A DNA stretch of 64,000 nucleotides from Maylandia zebra (GCF_041146795.1 NC_135167.1:8972954-9036953); one strand, 5' to 3'; positions 1 to 12,890 are shown, numbered from the stretch's first letter. The notes: a model not told the origin generated them from the sequence alone. Program-made: numbers and translations.

Positions 1-207
1 TCTTGACTGTTACATAAGCGAAACCTGCCGTCCATGCAGTTTGCCTGCAGCAGGCGGGACTTCAACGTTGGCACCGCCCCTTATTTGGGTCACACCCAAT
101 CATATTAGCTGCGCACACACTCGATCAGGATTGGTCAGCAGGCCTGTCCTACAGCTGAGGGGAAGGGTGTTGTAGCTGCTTCTCAGACCATAGACAGTGG
201 TTCAGAC
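1..207 (+). promoter_or_regulatory. CNEP1R1: CNEP1R1 proximal promoter and 5' UTR
   Basis: The sequence directly upstream of the CNEP1R1 start codon carries a GC-box-like CCGCCCC near 74-80, a CCAAT box at 96-100 and an inverted CCAAT (ATTGG) at 130-134. There is no TATA box at a suitable distance. This is the usual make-up of a housekeeping promoter. The transcription start is not determined and the upstream limit is cut by the window edge. Confidence 0.5.
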
Positions 208-3200
208 ATGAACTCCTTGGAACAGGCCGAAGGTAATCAACAGTAAAAGCGACTCAAATTAATCAAATGTAAAGTTTCAGCGGGTATAGTCGTTGCAGCC
301 AAAGCCACGGAATGTTTACTGAGCAAACGTCTTAAGATGGATTGTGAAATTTTGGCGTAATAATGCGTTAGCCGGCTAGTTTTCTTAGCATGCTCGTTAG
401 CCTAACTGACAAAACATTCAGCCACTGATACCCTTAATTATTTACACGCAAACACATGTTTAATTGTTAAATCCCCCCGCTTTTGTAACTGGGATCGTAG
501 AGTCATAGCCAGCAACTTTTTTTTTATTTTTACATATGTAGGGAATATGATCAGCTTGGAAGTGAAAGTGTAGCAAACCTACAGGGCATTTAACAGCTTC
601 ATTTTAAGTAATGGTGGGTTTCTGTCTTCAGTTTACAACTTTGAGTGATGACACCAACTGAGCTATAGGGCTAAGGCTGGCTTTATTTTAAGATTGAATT
701 TCATGACATTCTTTTGGGGAAGAGACTAAAAAAAGCTTTTCTGGGGATACCTGCGTAATCCTTGGTCCAAACACAGCGTCTGCTCATGGTCCTGTTGTTT
801 TGTTGCAGACCTGAAGGCCTTTGAGAGAAGACTGACAGAGTATGTCTCCTGTTTGCAACCTGCCACAGGCAGGTGGAGAAGTAAGTGACAACAGCAGAGA
901 AGTTACAATGGTTGACATCTTTTTGATATTGCAATTAACCTGAAAGAAGTTCATGTTGATCTCAAACTGCAACTATTAGCTAAAGCTCTACGGTGAGTTG
1001 ATTTAAATATCTTGTTCTTATGTTTTCTTTCAGTGATACTGATAGTGGTGTCTGTCTGTACAGCTACTGGAGCTTGGAACTGGTTAATAGACCCAGACAC
1101 ACAGAAAGTAAGTATTTGTCGAGAAAGTCTGACTCGAAGAGAAATCAGAGGTATATATATATCCCTTGTATTGAACAGTATGGCCAACAGGGATAAGTGG
1201 TATCATTAGGTAACTTTTGATCCAATAAAAGCAGCCTCATGCATTAATAGATAATTGTTCATGTATTAGTACAGTTTAGGTGAGTTCTAATCAAGGTATA
1301 GTGTCTGCACATGTGTTTTAACTATAACTGACCACATTGTCAAATTTTAGGCTAGTCTTATAAGAAGTTTTTCTGTCCCTTAAGCCTCTTTTCTATCTCT
1401 GCCTGTCTGAATATCTCCATCAGCTGTAGCATATCTCAAACGTTTAGCTTGTCTCCCTGGATGTGTTCATGGTTTGAGGTCTCCATCTTTCTGAAAAATT
1501 TTCATTCCTCATTCTATAGAAGACCAGCCAGATTTGAAGATGGTTTCCAGATTTTTGTATTTATTTATATCTTACAGTGTCTTTGACAGGATTAATGAAG
1601 TCATTCAAAATTTTACCTTCATTCTTTTCTAAATCTCCAAGTTAAAGGTCCTTGAAGTGCATATGGGCGTGCTGAAATCTTGTCTTTCTTCATTTGTCTT
1701 TCATGCATTTCTGAGCCTCCATAACTTCATAAGTAAAGCCAGTGGCAACATAAAAATTTCAAAATTGAAAGTTACATTTAAAAAGAAATACATTTTTCAT
1801 CCACCCAGAAGTGTCACTTTTAATTAATAATAATTTGGTATTAATTAATTAATTAATTTCTATGTCATAAAATAGCAGACACAAGCACTGGTGCTAGATG
1901 TTGTCATCACATCCTAAAAAAAACATCTGTAAAAGTAAATATTTTCTCACCCAGATTGATGTTGCTTTGTTTCCTTTTGTTATGCAGGTATCTTTCTTTT
2001 CATCCCTATGGAATCATCCCTTCTTCACCATCAGCTGCATCACTCTAATAGCTCTCTTCTTCGCTGGAATACACAAACGAGTTGTGGCGCCGTCAATGTA
2101 TCCTTGTTTTTTTCTACTTCAGTAAACACAAATTAGTGACTCATGTACTTGGATCAGGTATCTGTGATAGTTGCCCATCAATTTAATTCAGTTAAGTTCC
2201 TATGTTTACTGTACCACACACATCTGCAGTAGTGTACTGGTGGCTACTGTGGAGAAAATTAAACTGACTTCTTACAGTTTACATCTAGCCTGATGTTGCC
2301 TTCCAGATAAAATAATTCCCAGGCTGTGGTTTTTCCTAATCTCTTCATCTTGACCTTTGTGATAAGATCATGGGTCCTCAGACAATCTGATTATACTCAT
2401 ATCAGACAGCTGAACAGTGTCATGGTGGATGCTGTCGACATGGGTCTGCCATGGTGAAACTAAGATGGACAACAGAAGCTTGTCTTAGATACTTTTGTAT
2501 CTTATGTTTTGTGCAGGACATATAAAAAAAAGAACGTCTGGAGGGAAAAATCTTACTTTTAGTTTTAAATAAGTATCTTATTAAATGAAATAACTTGAAA
2601 TGTTTGCCACATTGGCCATCCTGTCAACTCATATTTTCTCTTCCCACTGGAGAGATGATTCAGTCTAGTTCCTGCCTTAGTTCTGCCCATAGTCTATATT
2701 TATAAAGCTTTCTTTCCTACTATAAGTAAACAGGCCTCAAACAAGACAACAGCTTGATAAGAAGCAGTGTAGTGGTCAGAGTCCACATGTGGGTTTAACA
2801 GCCTGTTGTTGAAGGCTCAAAACCATATCAGGAGATTATGTCATGGAATAGAAAATGCACTGTTAATCAGGATTTGCACTGCACTTGTCAGCTATGTTAA
2901 TTACTTTATTTGATGTGAATGGACTTTGGTTTCATAAAGGGTGGTTTGGTGTACATTTTGTTGTAGGAGGTTATTAAAGCACTGAAGCGTCTTTCTTTAG
3001 TATTTAGAGAATTTGACCAGCTCTTTTGGGTTCCATGCAGATACCTCTAGGTCACTTCATTCACCTTCCTAAACAGCCTGTTTGACTGGAATCCCATCGT
3101 CTTTGTCTCAGTAAAGAATTTAGTTTATTGATTTCTCAATAGTTTCCGTTTTTGTACATGGTATCAGCAGATGTCCAAAGCTGATTTTTGTCAGGTTGAG

Positions 3201-3455
3201 GAACATCACATAGTGGATTTATTCCTATTTCCATTCCTGGTTATTGTCTTTAACCGTTACCCCTGCAGTATTGCTGCTCGCTGCCGCACAGTTTTAGCAG
3301 AATACAACATGTCCTGTGATGATGTGAGTCAACATGGTGATTTTTATTTTTTTACCATTTTACTAAAATTTAAGGTTTTATTTTATTTTTAATTTTTTCT
3401 TGTCTTTTCGCAGACGGGGAAACTTATTCTGAAACCACGACCAAACATCCAGTGA
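208..3455 (+). CDS. CNEP1R1: CNEP1R1 (TMEM188), nuclear envelope phosphatase regulatory subunit 1
   Basis: Six coding exons: 208-232, 809-880, 1034-1107, 1988-2097, 3269-3323 and 3414-3455. All introns are GT-AG and the phases join to a 125-aa protein, the length of the human orthologue as recalled. The start MNSLEQAE and the C-terminal [10 protein letters not shown] are recognisable. Two hydrophobic segments are visible, at about residues 33-53 (after the LQPATGRWR stretch) and 68-86 ([17 protein letters not shown]), as expected for an ER/nuclear-envelope protein with two transmembrane helices. In the known system it binds the phosphatase CTDNEP1; the pair dephosphorylates lipins and so tunes phosphatidic-acid and membrane lipid synthesis. 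It lies 614 bp upstream of HEATR3 on the same strand. The catalytic partner is not in the window. Intron 4 (2098-3268) shows no recognisable element. Orthology is very secure; exon edges were set by eye. Confidence 0.96.
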
Positions 3456-3762
3456 CCACACGCTCCTGGGTTCTGTCAGGTCTCATCTTTGTTGATTGCC
3501 TTCTTGTCTTTAATTCCTTTGGATGCTCTTAGATGAAGTATGATGGGAAATGCATTTTCAGCAAAGAAACGAACTGAGAGGCCCTTCTTTTTTTTCTTTT
3601 TTCTTTTTTTAAACAGTGTTGCTGTGTCGTCATCATTGAAGCTGCTGATTTACTCATGTATAACCTTTGACATATTTTACACATTCAGAGTGAGGGTATA
3701 TTTCTGTTTCTGTTCAGCATGTATTTTATCTAAAATGTTTCTATTTTAAAGGTTATTTGCCT

Positions 3763-3768
3763 AATAAA
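3763..3768 (+). terminator. CNEP1R1: CNEP1R1 polyadenylation signal (AATAAA)
   Basis: Canonical AATAAA about 310 bp after the CNEP1R1 stop codon, implying a 3' UTR of roughly 330 nt. It is only about 300 bp before the HEATR3 start codon. Cleavage position is inferred. Confidence 0.65.
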
Positions 3769-3784
3769 TAAATTCATAAGACGT

Positions 3785-4069
3785 GGGAATATCAGGGCTG
3801 TCTCTTTATTTCTTGTTGCCTTCTATTCTTCCTATGGAGCTTGTCACATATGGAGCTTGTCACATGCGTAGCTTGTGCGCTTTTGCGACAGCGTCGTGCT
3901 TTCTCTTAGCAACCAACACTTTACGGCAGGGAACAGTCTTCCACATGGCCTCCAACAAGGCAGAAGCCGGAGCGTGTGTTTGATCCGCAACAAACTCAGT
4001 GTCAGAGAAAAGAAGAGGGGAGTAAACGCCGCGTTATACGCGCAACTCGCACTTTAATAATCACGTGAA
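3785..4069 (+). promoter_or_regulatory. HEATR3: HEATR3 promoter and 5' UTR with a 16-bp tandem duplication
   Basis: This short interval between the CNEP1R1 poly(A) signal and the HEATR3 ATG must hold the HEATR3 promoter. Two adjacent perfect copies of TATGGAGCTTGTCACA occupy 3833-3848 and 3849-3864, followed by a partial third copy (TAGCTTGTGCG). A CpG-richer stretch follows, and TCACGTG lies at 4061-4067 just before the start. No TATA box is evident. Confidence 0.45.
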
Positions 4070-7000
4070 ATGGGTAAAAGTAAAACCACTAAGTTTAAAC
4101 GTCCGCAGTTCAACTCGGTCGGGCTGCCGGTGACTGTGGTGAAGGAAGGAGACGGTGAGGAGGAAGAGCATGGTGATGATAGCTGTCCAGCTGCGGAGTT
4201 GCTTGAGAAAGTAGGAATATACAGTGCTTCTTCTTACACGAATGTCTCTAACTTTGAGTTTAAGAGCTCCTATTTTTGCAGTTTCTAACATTTTGAATAG
4301 CTGGTGTCACGTGCTTTTAAACACGTTTCCTATAGTTGCAGAGTCCCAGCGCTGATGTGCGAGAGTTTGCATGTGCCAGTATTTCTCGGGTGGTGCAGCA
4401 GAGTCAGACCATTCCGGGTTTCCTCCAGAGGGATGCTGTTAGGCGCCTGGGTCCCATGTTGCTGGACCGGAGCCTGGCTGTCAGAGAGACTGCCACTGGA
4501 GCTCTCAGGTGAGTCTGGGTGTAACAAATAATCTGGGTTCCTGTCACTTGACGAAGACCTGGATCACTGGGGTCATCTAACAAGTAATCAACACGTGTGA
4601 CCTATTTTTTTTTTTTTTTGCTAGAATAGGCCATTTTAGTGCTGGGGTCATCATAAAACATATTTGAACTTTTCTGTGTTGTCAGTTTGCAGTGATTTGT
4701 ATGAGCAAGGGCACAAGAGAAGTGGCAGTCTCTGGTGGAGGTATAAGGATAGGGATGGTCGACCAAAACAGAACATCATTGGCGTAGTTAAAGTAGGAGG
4801 TGATGAGGCATGAGGGAGGGTGCCAGCTGCAGAGTTTGAGAATAAAGGTTTTAGTATGGACATGTGTTCTTGAAGTGCTGGAAGGCAGACTTAGAGGCAG
4901 ATTTGATGTTGTTGACCTCCAGAGACCTCCCTCTTCTCGAGCTTTGAATTGGGAACCACAACCAAGAGATCATTTTTATTGTTGTTCAATTTGAAAAAGT
5001 TTGCTGACATTCAAATTCTGATGTCTTTTAGGCAGTTTACAAGGCACAGAGGAGGGAAGTGACTGTTATCCTGATGATAACTGTGTATCATCAGCATAGC
5101 AGTGGAAGCTCAGCCCATGGTTATGGATGATGTGACAAATTAAAGGGCCCACAACTGGCAAACAGATGATGAGTTGTGGGTGCCCAAGGCTCCATGGGCA
5201 GCAAATTGTTGCTAACAGAAGAGCTAATGAAACTTGCTGAAAACCTCAAAGAGCCAGTTCCTGGCATGGGTTGTTGCCAGAGTTGTTTCAGTGGCAGGTG
5301 TGAGACCCTCACATTATCATTCTGGCTGTTTAAACCTCCTTTGGTTAACAGTGTAGTTGTATGTAGATACTTTGCGATGGAGTGAGAATCATCAAGAAGA
5401 GGCTGTTTATGCTAGCAAGACAATGCTTTTAATATTTTCTTCTCTCGATTACAGCAAGTGAGGACGTTTATTGCTTGACCACATGCCTTAATTTCTCTCC
5501 CATTTGTGTGCCCCAGATTACTACTTGACATTAGTAATGTTAGTGCTTTTCCTGCTGTGAAGAAAGTCAGGTGCAGGTAGAGGGAAGTCAGTTGTCAGTC
5601 ACATGCTTCTGCAGTTTTTAAAAGTGTGTTATTGGATAATAAATAAATAAATAAAATGAGTCACATTGTGCCGTTTCATTTGGCTCCCTTATATATATTT
5701 TAGTTACACATACAGCTACACATGCTTTTTGCTTATATGCATCATACATGTATTGTGTGCTAGTTTTTAGTGAGCACTGTTGATACTGCAACAGAAAATG
5801 CAGAAAGCTAAGAAATGTGTCTACAAAAGCCCTGGAAAACATTAGAAAATGTAATCGTGGCTCTTTTCTTCCAATCACTTCAGTCAGTGTGGTGTTACAG
5901 AACTGAACTTTTCTCGGGCTTCACAGAGAGAGGTGCATATAAGAATACAAATAGCACAGCTCATAGTCCAGTGCGTTTACCTCTGAGTGGGTGGCATTTG
6001 TTGACTTCTACACACTATCCAGGGAGCTGCTTTGCCTAAACCCATCTACGCATCCCTTTTCTTAACTGCTTATCCACCTCAGAGTCATGAGTGGACTGGA
6101 GCCTATCCCAGGTGTTATGGGGTGAAAGCTGAGATGTAGCCTGAACATGTCAGCAGTCTAATAGGGCTAACACAGACAGACAGACAACCAGTTTAGAAAT
6201 CACAAGTTAACCTACTGTGGATGTCTTTGGACTGTGGAAAGAAACTGGATTATCCAGAGAGAAGCCACACAGACACAAGGAGAACATCCAAACTTCACAC
6301 AGAAATCTTCACAGTTGGGCAGAAGAACCAAGGACCTTTCTGCTGTGAGACGACTGCATTAAACCTCACAGAATGTTTCTAGTACTTATCCAGTGCAAAA
6401 GTCTTGAGCCACCCCTTATTTCTTTAAATTTTTCTTACAAGGTGACAGCCTTGCTTGCCATTTTGTTTAAAGTGGGCTTGATCAATAGTTTTCCAGGCTT
6501 TTTTTAAAATAGTGTTTTTGCACCAACAAGTTCATTCCCAAATAGCTATTTAAAAAGAAGTGTGAGGATGACAGAAGAAGTGTAAGGCTTACAGCAAATG
6601 AAACGGTATCAGAAAGTGATGTCCTTAAGAAATAAAACAAATCCAGTACAGATGTGAGAAGTACATCTGGCCTTTTAGTTAATCAATTTCCTGTTCACTA
6701 AGGTCTCATAAGAAATGGTCTCAGTTTAGGTTTGGCTGGCAAGAAGACATTCTTAAGGGAGAAAAGGCTAAGACATGCCAAATCACACAAGAACTGGAAT
6801 GAAAATAAGTGGCAACAGGTCTAATAGATATAGATGGATATATAAATTTGAATGTTTTTGTTTCAAATTGTCAATATGTACAGGGAGGGAGGTACAGCAG
6901 TGAGTGTCTACAGCCATCTGTAAAATATGGTCCTGGCTGTGAAATTACAAATGCAGAAAAGTATTGTATCCCTTTGCAACACCATCTGATAAGGCACTGA

Positions 7001-10000
7001 TTGGCAAAAAAAGAAAAGACTTTTGCACAGTATTGTACATTGTGCGTAATACCATGCTGTGCATGATGAGTACAGTACTGTGTGTCATATTGATATTAAC
7101 CTCTAGTCTGATTTGAGGCCTTTCAGTAAACCCTAAATAGCATTTTGTCTCCTCAAAATCAAAACAAAACCATTGCTCACAGTGGATCTCCCGGCTCCCC
7201 CCCACCCCTCTGCTTTCCTCTCCCACACACACACACACACAATTACAAACAGCATCTCTGACCGCGAGTCTCCTCTGAGTGACTGATGACTGTGCGTCTG
7301 TGTGTGTCTTCCCTTGACAGGAATCTGAGTGCATGTGGAGGTCAGGAGGTGTGTGAGGACATGGTGAAGCACGACATCATGACTCCTTTGACAGCACTGC
7401 TTAGAGAGGTGAGACTCCATCGCTGCTTTTCGCTCACCGCATCACTTCAGTTGCTCCCCATCAGCAGCTGTTACAGCAACATCAAGCTATAATATCCTCA
7501 GCAATTAGTTTGTATCTCAGAGCAAATATAGTTGTGGTTATATATAAGTGGACACTGAATCAAATGGCATCAAATCCAAGCTCAGTGTTGGCCTTTGTGT
7601 AACTTAAATTAGCCATAAAAAGTTTCTCAAATTTTTGAGGGTCAGAAATGATCTAAATATGTTCAGATGAATGATTGGAAAATTGAGACCTGTTTTACTT
7701 GTTCTGTTCACATTTGCAACACATTTGCTTTCCAGTGCTGTGCTGGCTTTGAAAGTGCCATTGTGTCGATGAAAGACCAAAGTAATGCAGTGGAGGATGT
7801 AGCCAATGAAGCTGTACACTTGCTGTGGAATCTGTGGTAAGTTGACCTTATTTGTTTTCATAGAAGGCTTTTTAAAAAATTATTATTGGCTCAGAAAGGT
7901 CAGTTTGGCCACATACATAATCAGCCAGGTCTTGCTATGGGTCTGACTGTAAAATCTTTGGGGACATGCCAAAACATCATCCATTCACCTGTCCTTTGCT
8001 GTTGGTTAATGATCAGCTCATGAGGGTATTCTATGTCTAGTAACTACATAAAAGTAAAAGAAATCCAGAAAACCCCATATATTTGTGAGTTTATTCCTTG
8101 AATTTAGTTTTCTGACATCGTCTCTGATAAATCACTCTTATTGACCTAGGCATGCTTTGTATTATTTGTTTGTCTTTCAGTGAAAGCAGCAGCCAGGCGT
8201 TGTCTGTGTTTAACAAATCCGGTCTCTTGGATGTGGTTGTTCAGTGCCTGGAGAAACACCCACACAACCTGGAACTAGCCATATCTGCTGGTATGTCTAA
8301 AGCATTTATTCTTATTTGCTATTTAACATTGAGATTTTATTAAATAAAGGTGTACATTTTGTAGGTGTTCTCTAACCATCTTCATTTATTAGGCGACACA
8401 CCTCTAACAAGTACTGACAGGATGCTTAACACATCTGTGCTATTAATATGGTTCTAACACCAGCAAGGAACTCCAAGAACAAAGCTAGCTTGTAGCTTTT
8501 GTGCCCAGTTTCAGCTTTTAAACACACTCTCCTCTGTGTGTTCCCCAGCTCACTGTTTGCACACTGTGACTGAGGATAACCCAGAGCTGCTTTGTAGCAT
8601 GAACACTGCTGTGCTCGGAGCCCTGGAGAATGTGCTGCTGTCATCTCAACCAGGCGTGACACAAACTCTCCTCAGGACACTGGCTGCAGGTACAATTTGT
8701 CCCTTTTCATGTCTTTTTTTGTTGTTGTTCTAAACTTAACCACAATTAGACAAATTGACCAGCACAGGAGTCTGTAAATTGTAATGTGTCATACCCCTTC
8801 CTGAGCCTGAACTCTGTCTGATGTGTTGCTCAGGTACGCTGTGGAACATGAAGAGTAGTCTGCCTGCTGCTCGTCAGGCCGAGACCGTCAACGCTGTGGT
8901 AGCTACCTTATCACAATGCCTGGATTTGGATGCAGGTATGCTAATACCTGAACTTAGACAAGCAGAGGAGCTTCGCCACAGAAACGCCCCAGCTGTGTCA
9001 GACATAGAGGGCCAAGCTCCAGAAGAGCTCGCTGAGGAGGAGATGATTGAAGAGGAGGAAGCACCTAAACAGAAGAGGAATGGAAAAGCTGCAAAAGTTG
9101 ATAATGACTTCTCTGACCTCTTGCCTGTACGTATTAACTCTTGCAATCTCTTAGGCCCATTTAGAGTTAAGAAAACCAAAGCAAGGACAGTTACAGTTGA
9201 GGAATTGGCTGTTTCATACCTCTAAACTGTCTGATCCGTTATATATGCATTGAATTAATTATGCTCTGCTTAGTATTAAAATTCTGTACTTTCAGCCTGT
9301 GGGCCTCTGGGCATAGAGGTTGAAATCAGTAAACCCTTATGTATTGCCATTTGCATTCTTCCACTCGTATGTAAAATAGTCTGAGATATTGACCAGTATT
9401 ATTTTATTATATGCACATTGTCTTCTAATTTATTCATCAGCACAGAGCATACGCTCTGTTTTGCACGAGAGCGTGGACAAGTGTTTTCAACTGTAAAAAT
9501 GCAAATGTTTGCAATTATGCTGAACAAAAAGTATATTCTACCTGAAGCAAAGCTTTTTAAAACTCAAAATTCCAATGTAAGCATCCACTGCAAAAATAAA
9601 GTATCATTTTGATTAAGGTTTAATTATAACATGGTGTACATTATGCTGTAATGATCCCTTAAAGTAAAACCATTGGTGGCTGCCTATTGGCTCATTCAGT
9701 ACTTGACAGAGGGCATTTGGGGTAGAAGAGTTTATGGCTCTTATTATGCATTTTTCACTGGAAGAAAACTGACTTACTTTCATTTGGCTTTTTTTAGACC
9801 AATTTTAAGTGATTAGGGTTGGGGTTCTAATGACTCATAAGTCAAAGTTTAGGGCCATTTCTCAGGTGTTTTAAAGGGTTAATCTCAATTTGGTTTCAAG
9901 TTTTTTGTTGTTAGGGTTTCTTTGTTTTGTTTTTGAGGTGCACATTAATGCCTGGTGAAAAGGTGGTGTGTGAGTCACGCTGAAATGTGAGCCAGAGCGA

Positions 10001-12890
10001 CAGGGCAGACAAACTGTCGGGTTTAGGGGGGAGCAGATTAGGGACACCCAACAAGGTTCAGCTGAGGACCAACTTGTGGCTTCCACCAAGTTGACAGTCC
10101 CCAGACCTGACTCCGGCGAGACAGAGCTGTCCCTCTAAGCTCAGTCAGAGCCGAGGCCCTAGGATTGTGGGTGACATTCATGGTGACGTACCAGAATACC
10201 CTCTAATATTGCGGGTTGTTTGGGTTGTTCTAGTGTACTAGTATAAAGATTCATCTGGGGTAAACCATTTATTTATCATGCAAACACAGTTTTACACTTA
10301 TTCCTTCAGGAGCAACACCCTTGAACTGGGTTTTAATGCTCACTGCACCGCAAGAAGGACATAGTGGAATGCATCTGTAGAATTATTTTTCTTTGTGGCA
10401 GTCAGCTGAACCCAGACTGGGTGATAAGAGTGCTAAAAGGCATTGTTTTAGTAGAATGTTGACTCACATGGCTGATTGTTTTTGTCCAGAGGGGGAAGGA
10501 GGAGCTGAGGGAGGCAACGGCCTTGCTGACAGCCCAGCAAACGTCCTTGGAGATCATCGTCAACATGTGCTGCTCTGACGGTGAGTGGTGTGGCCACGGA
10601 CAGCCATGCTGACCCCAGGCACTTTTCATCAAATATATTTCCTATGACACAGTCACCAACTATGTGTTTGTCTATCAGAGAAACTGTTATAGCAAGAAAT
10701 GCACACAAAGGTCTCATTTGAGAACATTAAAAAAAAAAAATCTTCATTGTTAATTTCTCTAATTAACTCTCTGTGTGTGCACATGTTCAGACCCTTCTGA
10801 TGACGAGTGGGAGGAGGAATCAAGCAGTGATGAAAGTGACATGGGTCCCGATGGTCTTTGTGATGGAGTGTCCAATCTGATGTCTCCATTGTGCTTGTCA
10901 GCTGAAGTTCATGGGGCTTTGATCAACCACAGCATACCACAAAAGGCAAATGACAGTCTGATTCTTCAGTCACATCTCAGCCAGTTCATCATCAAAGCTT
11001 TGACGCGCTTGTGAATGTTGTTAAGCTGTCATTTTAGCTTGCATTGCTGTAAATACAAATTTCAGATTAGATTGATTATGTGGTGAACCTCACCCATCTT
11101 CTCCCCCAGGCTGAATGGATTGCGTTGTTTGTGCAGTTTCATAGAGAACTCACTTTCACATACAGTTTATATGCACCTACGCAGCCACTCCCAAATGTAA
11201 AAGGGCTGCCATAATATTCCATATTTTCCTGTTTTTAAGGTTCTGAAGAAAACAGAGTTCCCTAAAAAGGAAACTGTGAATTTGTGCCATCAAAATCCCT
11301 CCTGGAGAGGCCTGATAAAAAAGTAATCCTCCTCTCTTCTTCCATTGAACTTCACTGTCTGAGTTTAACTATCTTTATTCTTTCTCATTTATAAATAAAA
11401 AAAAATTTTTTTAAAGTCTCTAAATTTTTAAATAAAAAGTCTCACCTTCTTTTTAGGATGGAGCGCGTTCAATCCCGGGCACTGACTTGCCTCCACAGTA
11501 TCCTCTCCACCATGGATGCAGAGTCTTTGGGTGGTGCAACAGCCCTGCAGGAAGCAGCACAGCATCTCTCCTCTATGGTCTTTGGTGCTCCAGGTCTCAC
11601 ATTAATAAAACTTCTTCTGCAGTATTATAGTACCATTTGTTATTTTTCTATTTAAAGAAGGCAAAAAAGTGAGTATGCATTTGTGAGAAAGGAAACTACA
11701 AATCGAAACTATGTTTCTTTCAGAGATTCCCAAAGACGAGGAGTTTCTAGAGGCTGTCATCAGCGCCATGCGATCTCTTTTACAGATGATTGCCTCCAAA
11801 AATATCCCACAGGTAGATAAGACGCCACTATTTAAATAAACAGCTAAATCAGTTTTGGTGATTACAAAAAGAGGTCAAAGTCTGTGCAGCCGAGGTCGAG
11901 GTATCCCGACTTTTAGCTGCTAGCTGAGGGTAAATGATAAAAATGCTTGATTCTACATTTCCCTGTGCCTAATTATATAGTCTTTGTTATCATGGCTGCA
12001 GAACACATGACAGGAGTGTACAGGTTGAATAATACTCCATATGTTAGTTCCGTCTTTGGTAACTGCATAAAAACAGACCTGAATGTAAAATTTCCGCCTT
12101 GAACTGAACTTTAAAATCCACTGCCACTTCACACTTGCTTCTGTTGACAGTTTTTGTTCCTGACAGCTCAGTATCTATGTGTTTGGCTTTTGTTTTTGCT
12201 AGTGTATGACCCCCCAGCAGCTGATGAGCTTGAGCGAAACGGCCACCCGCTGTGATGTTGTCAGCGTGAGGGTCAACGCCGTCGCCATTCTTGGCATCAC
12301 TGGCAGCACATTAGCCAAAGAGAAGGGCACTGCAGAAACCCTGCAGGTATCTCTTTCTCTCATTTATTCTTTTGGAAAAGTTGTTCTTCCTCTAAGAACC
12401 TCTTCTTCCACAGATGATCGGAAATGCGTTGCTTCAAGTTGCCACAAAGGATCCTGAACTCGTTGTAAATGGAGAAGCCCTTGATGCTTTGTTTGATGTG
12501 TTTGCGGATGGAGAGGAGGCAGAGACAGCTGCAAAAAACATCAGTCTGCTGCCTGCACTGAAGGCACTACAGCCTGTCTTCAAGACCAAGGTACCAAAGA
12601 TAAATTCATCTTTACTGATCTGTGTGCTTGATAATTTCTCAATATTTTTTCAGCTATGCTTTTTTTTTTTTTTCTCCCCTGGAAATATACGAAGCACCTT
12701 TATTTTTTTCTTATCTCGCCACTGCATTGTGTGAATTCTCCTTTGAATAACAATTCTTTTTTTTTTCCACTACCAGATTCGTAAAGAAGGAAAAGGCAAA
12801 TACAGCCCTCAGCAGCTGTGTGTGCTGGATAACATCAGAGTGAACCTGAGAAGATTTATTGGTTATCTGGAGAAGGTGTTGAAAAAATGA
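4070..12890 (+). CDS. HEATR3: HEATR3, HEAT-repeat protein, Syo1-type importer of 5S RNP proteins
   Basis: Fifteen coding exons: 4070-4210, 4336-4508, 7321-7408, 7736-7836, 8181-8290, 8549-8689, 8834-9126, 10490-10580, 10791-10945, 11240-11322, 11457-11593, 11724-11812, 12203-12346, 12414-12590 and 12777-12890. They join in phase to 678 aa, against about 680 in human. The N-terminus [14 protein letters not shown] is basic. ARM/HEAT-like helices fill residues 42-310 and 440-640 (for example [18 protein letters not shown] and ILGITGS). Acidic loops lie at about 314-328 and 380-396 ([17 protein letters not shown]). In yeast, Syo1 co-imports the ribosomal proteins uL18 and uL5 for 5S RNP assembly; human HEATR3 has the same role and is linked to Diamond-Blackfan anaemia. 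Intron 9 (10946-11239) starts with GC. Intron 7 (9127-10489) and intron 2 (4509-7320) are the long ones; intron 2 carries the repeats listed separately. Confidence 0.96.
6035..6365 (+). repeat. Decayed interspersed repeat common in fish genomes
   Basis: Within HEATR3 intron 2. The block contains phrases that I recognise from a very abundant teleost interspersed repeat: GGAGCCTATCCCAG, then GTCTTTGGACTGTGG, then ACACAAGGAGAACAT, then a C-terminal AGGACCTTTCTGCTGTGAG. It is clearly mutated. Family name and boundaries are uncertain; comparison with a fish repeat library would settle them. Confidence 0.55.
6391..7030 (+). mobile_element. Decayed, internally deleted Tc1-like element
   Basis: The left end reads CAGTGCAAAAGTCTTGAGCC and the right end is the inverse of CTGTGCAAAAGTC followed by TA; the left TA has decayed to TC. 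The interior keeps a broken remnant of a Tc1 transposase on the + strand, around 6755-6815, where fragments like [14 protein letters not shown] can still be made out across frameshifts. At 640 bp it is less than half of a full-length Tc1 element. It lies in HEATR3 intron 2. Confidence 0.6.
7224..7241. repeat. (CA)n microsatellite
   Basis: Short uninterrupted CA dinucleotide repeat in HEATR3 intron 2, about 80 bp upstream of exon 3. Confidence 0.7.
10946..11239 (+). other. HEATR3: HEATR3 intron 9, GC-AG type
   Basis: Protein similarity places the end of exon 9 after IPQK (10945) and the start of exon 10 at VLKKTEF (11240), matching the human IPKK-IFEKTAF junction. The bases after exon 9 are GCAAAT, so the donor is GC and not GT. 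The acceptor TTTTTAAG is ordinary. No in-frame GT donor nearby would preserve the sequence. Reading through the intron would add about 22 codons and stop at a TGA near 11012. Confidence 0.75.

Noticed and set aside
5030-5230. Phrase TATCATCAGCATAGCAGTGG and neighbours in HEATR3 intron 2 as a repeat
   Set aside because: It recalls a common fish repeat, but the match is short and borders could not be placed, so it is not annotated.
10775-11014. HEATR3 exon 9 running on to the stop near 11012 as the true C-terminus
   Set aside because: Exon 10 onward continues the family sequence in phase to the expected length. The read-through is at most intron retention.
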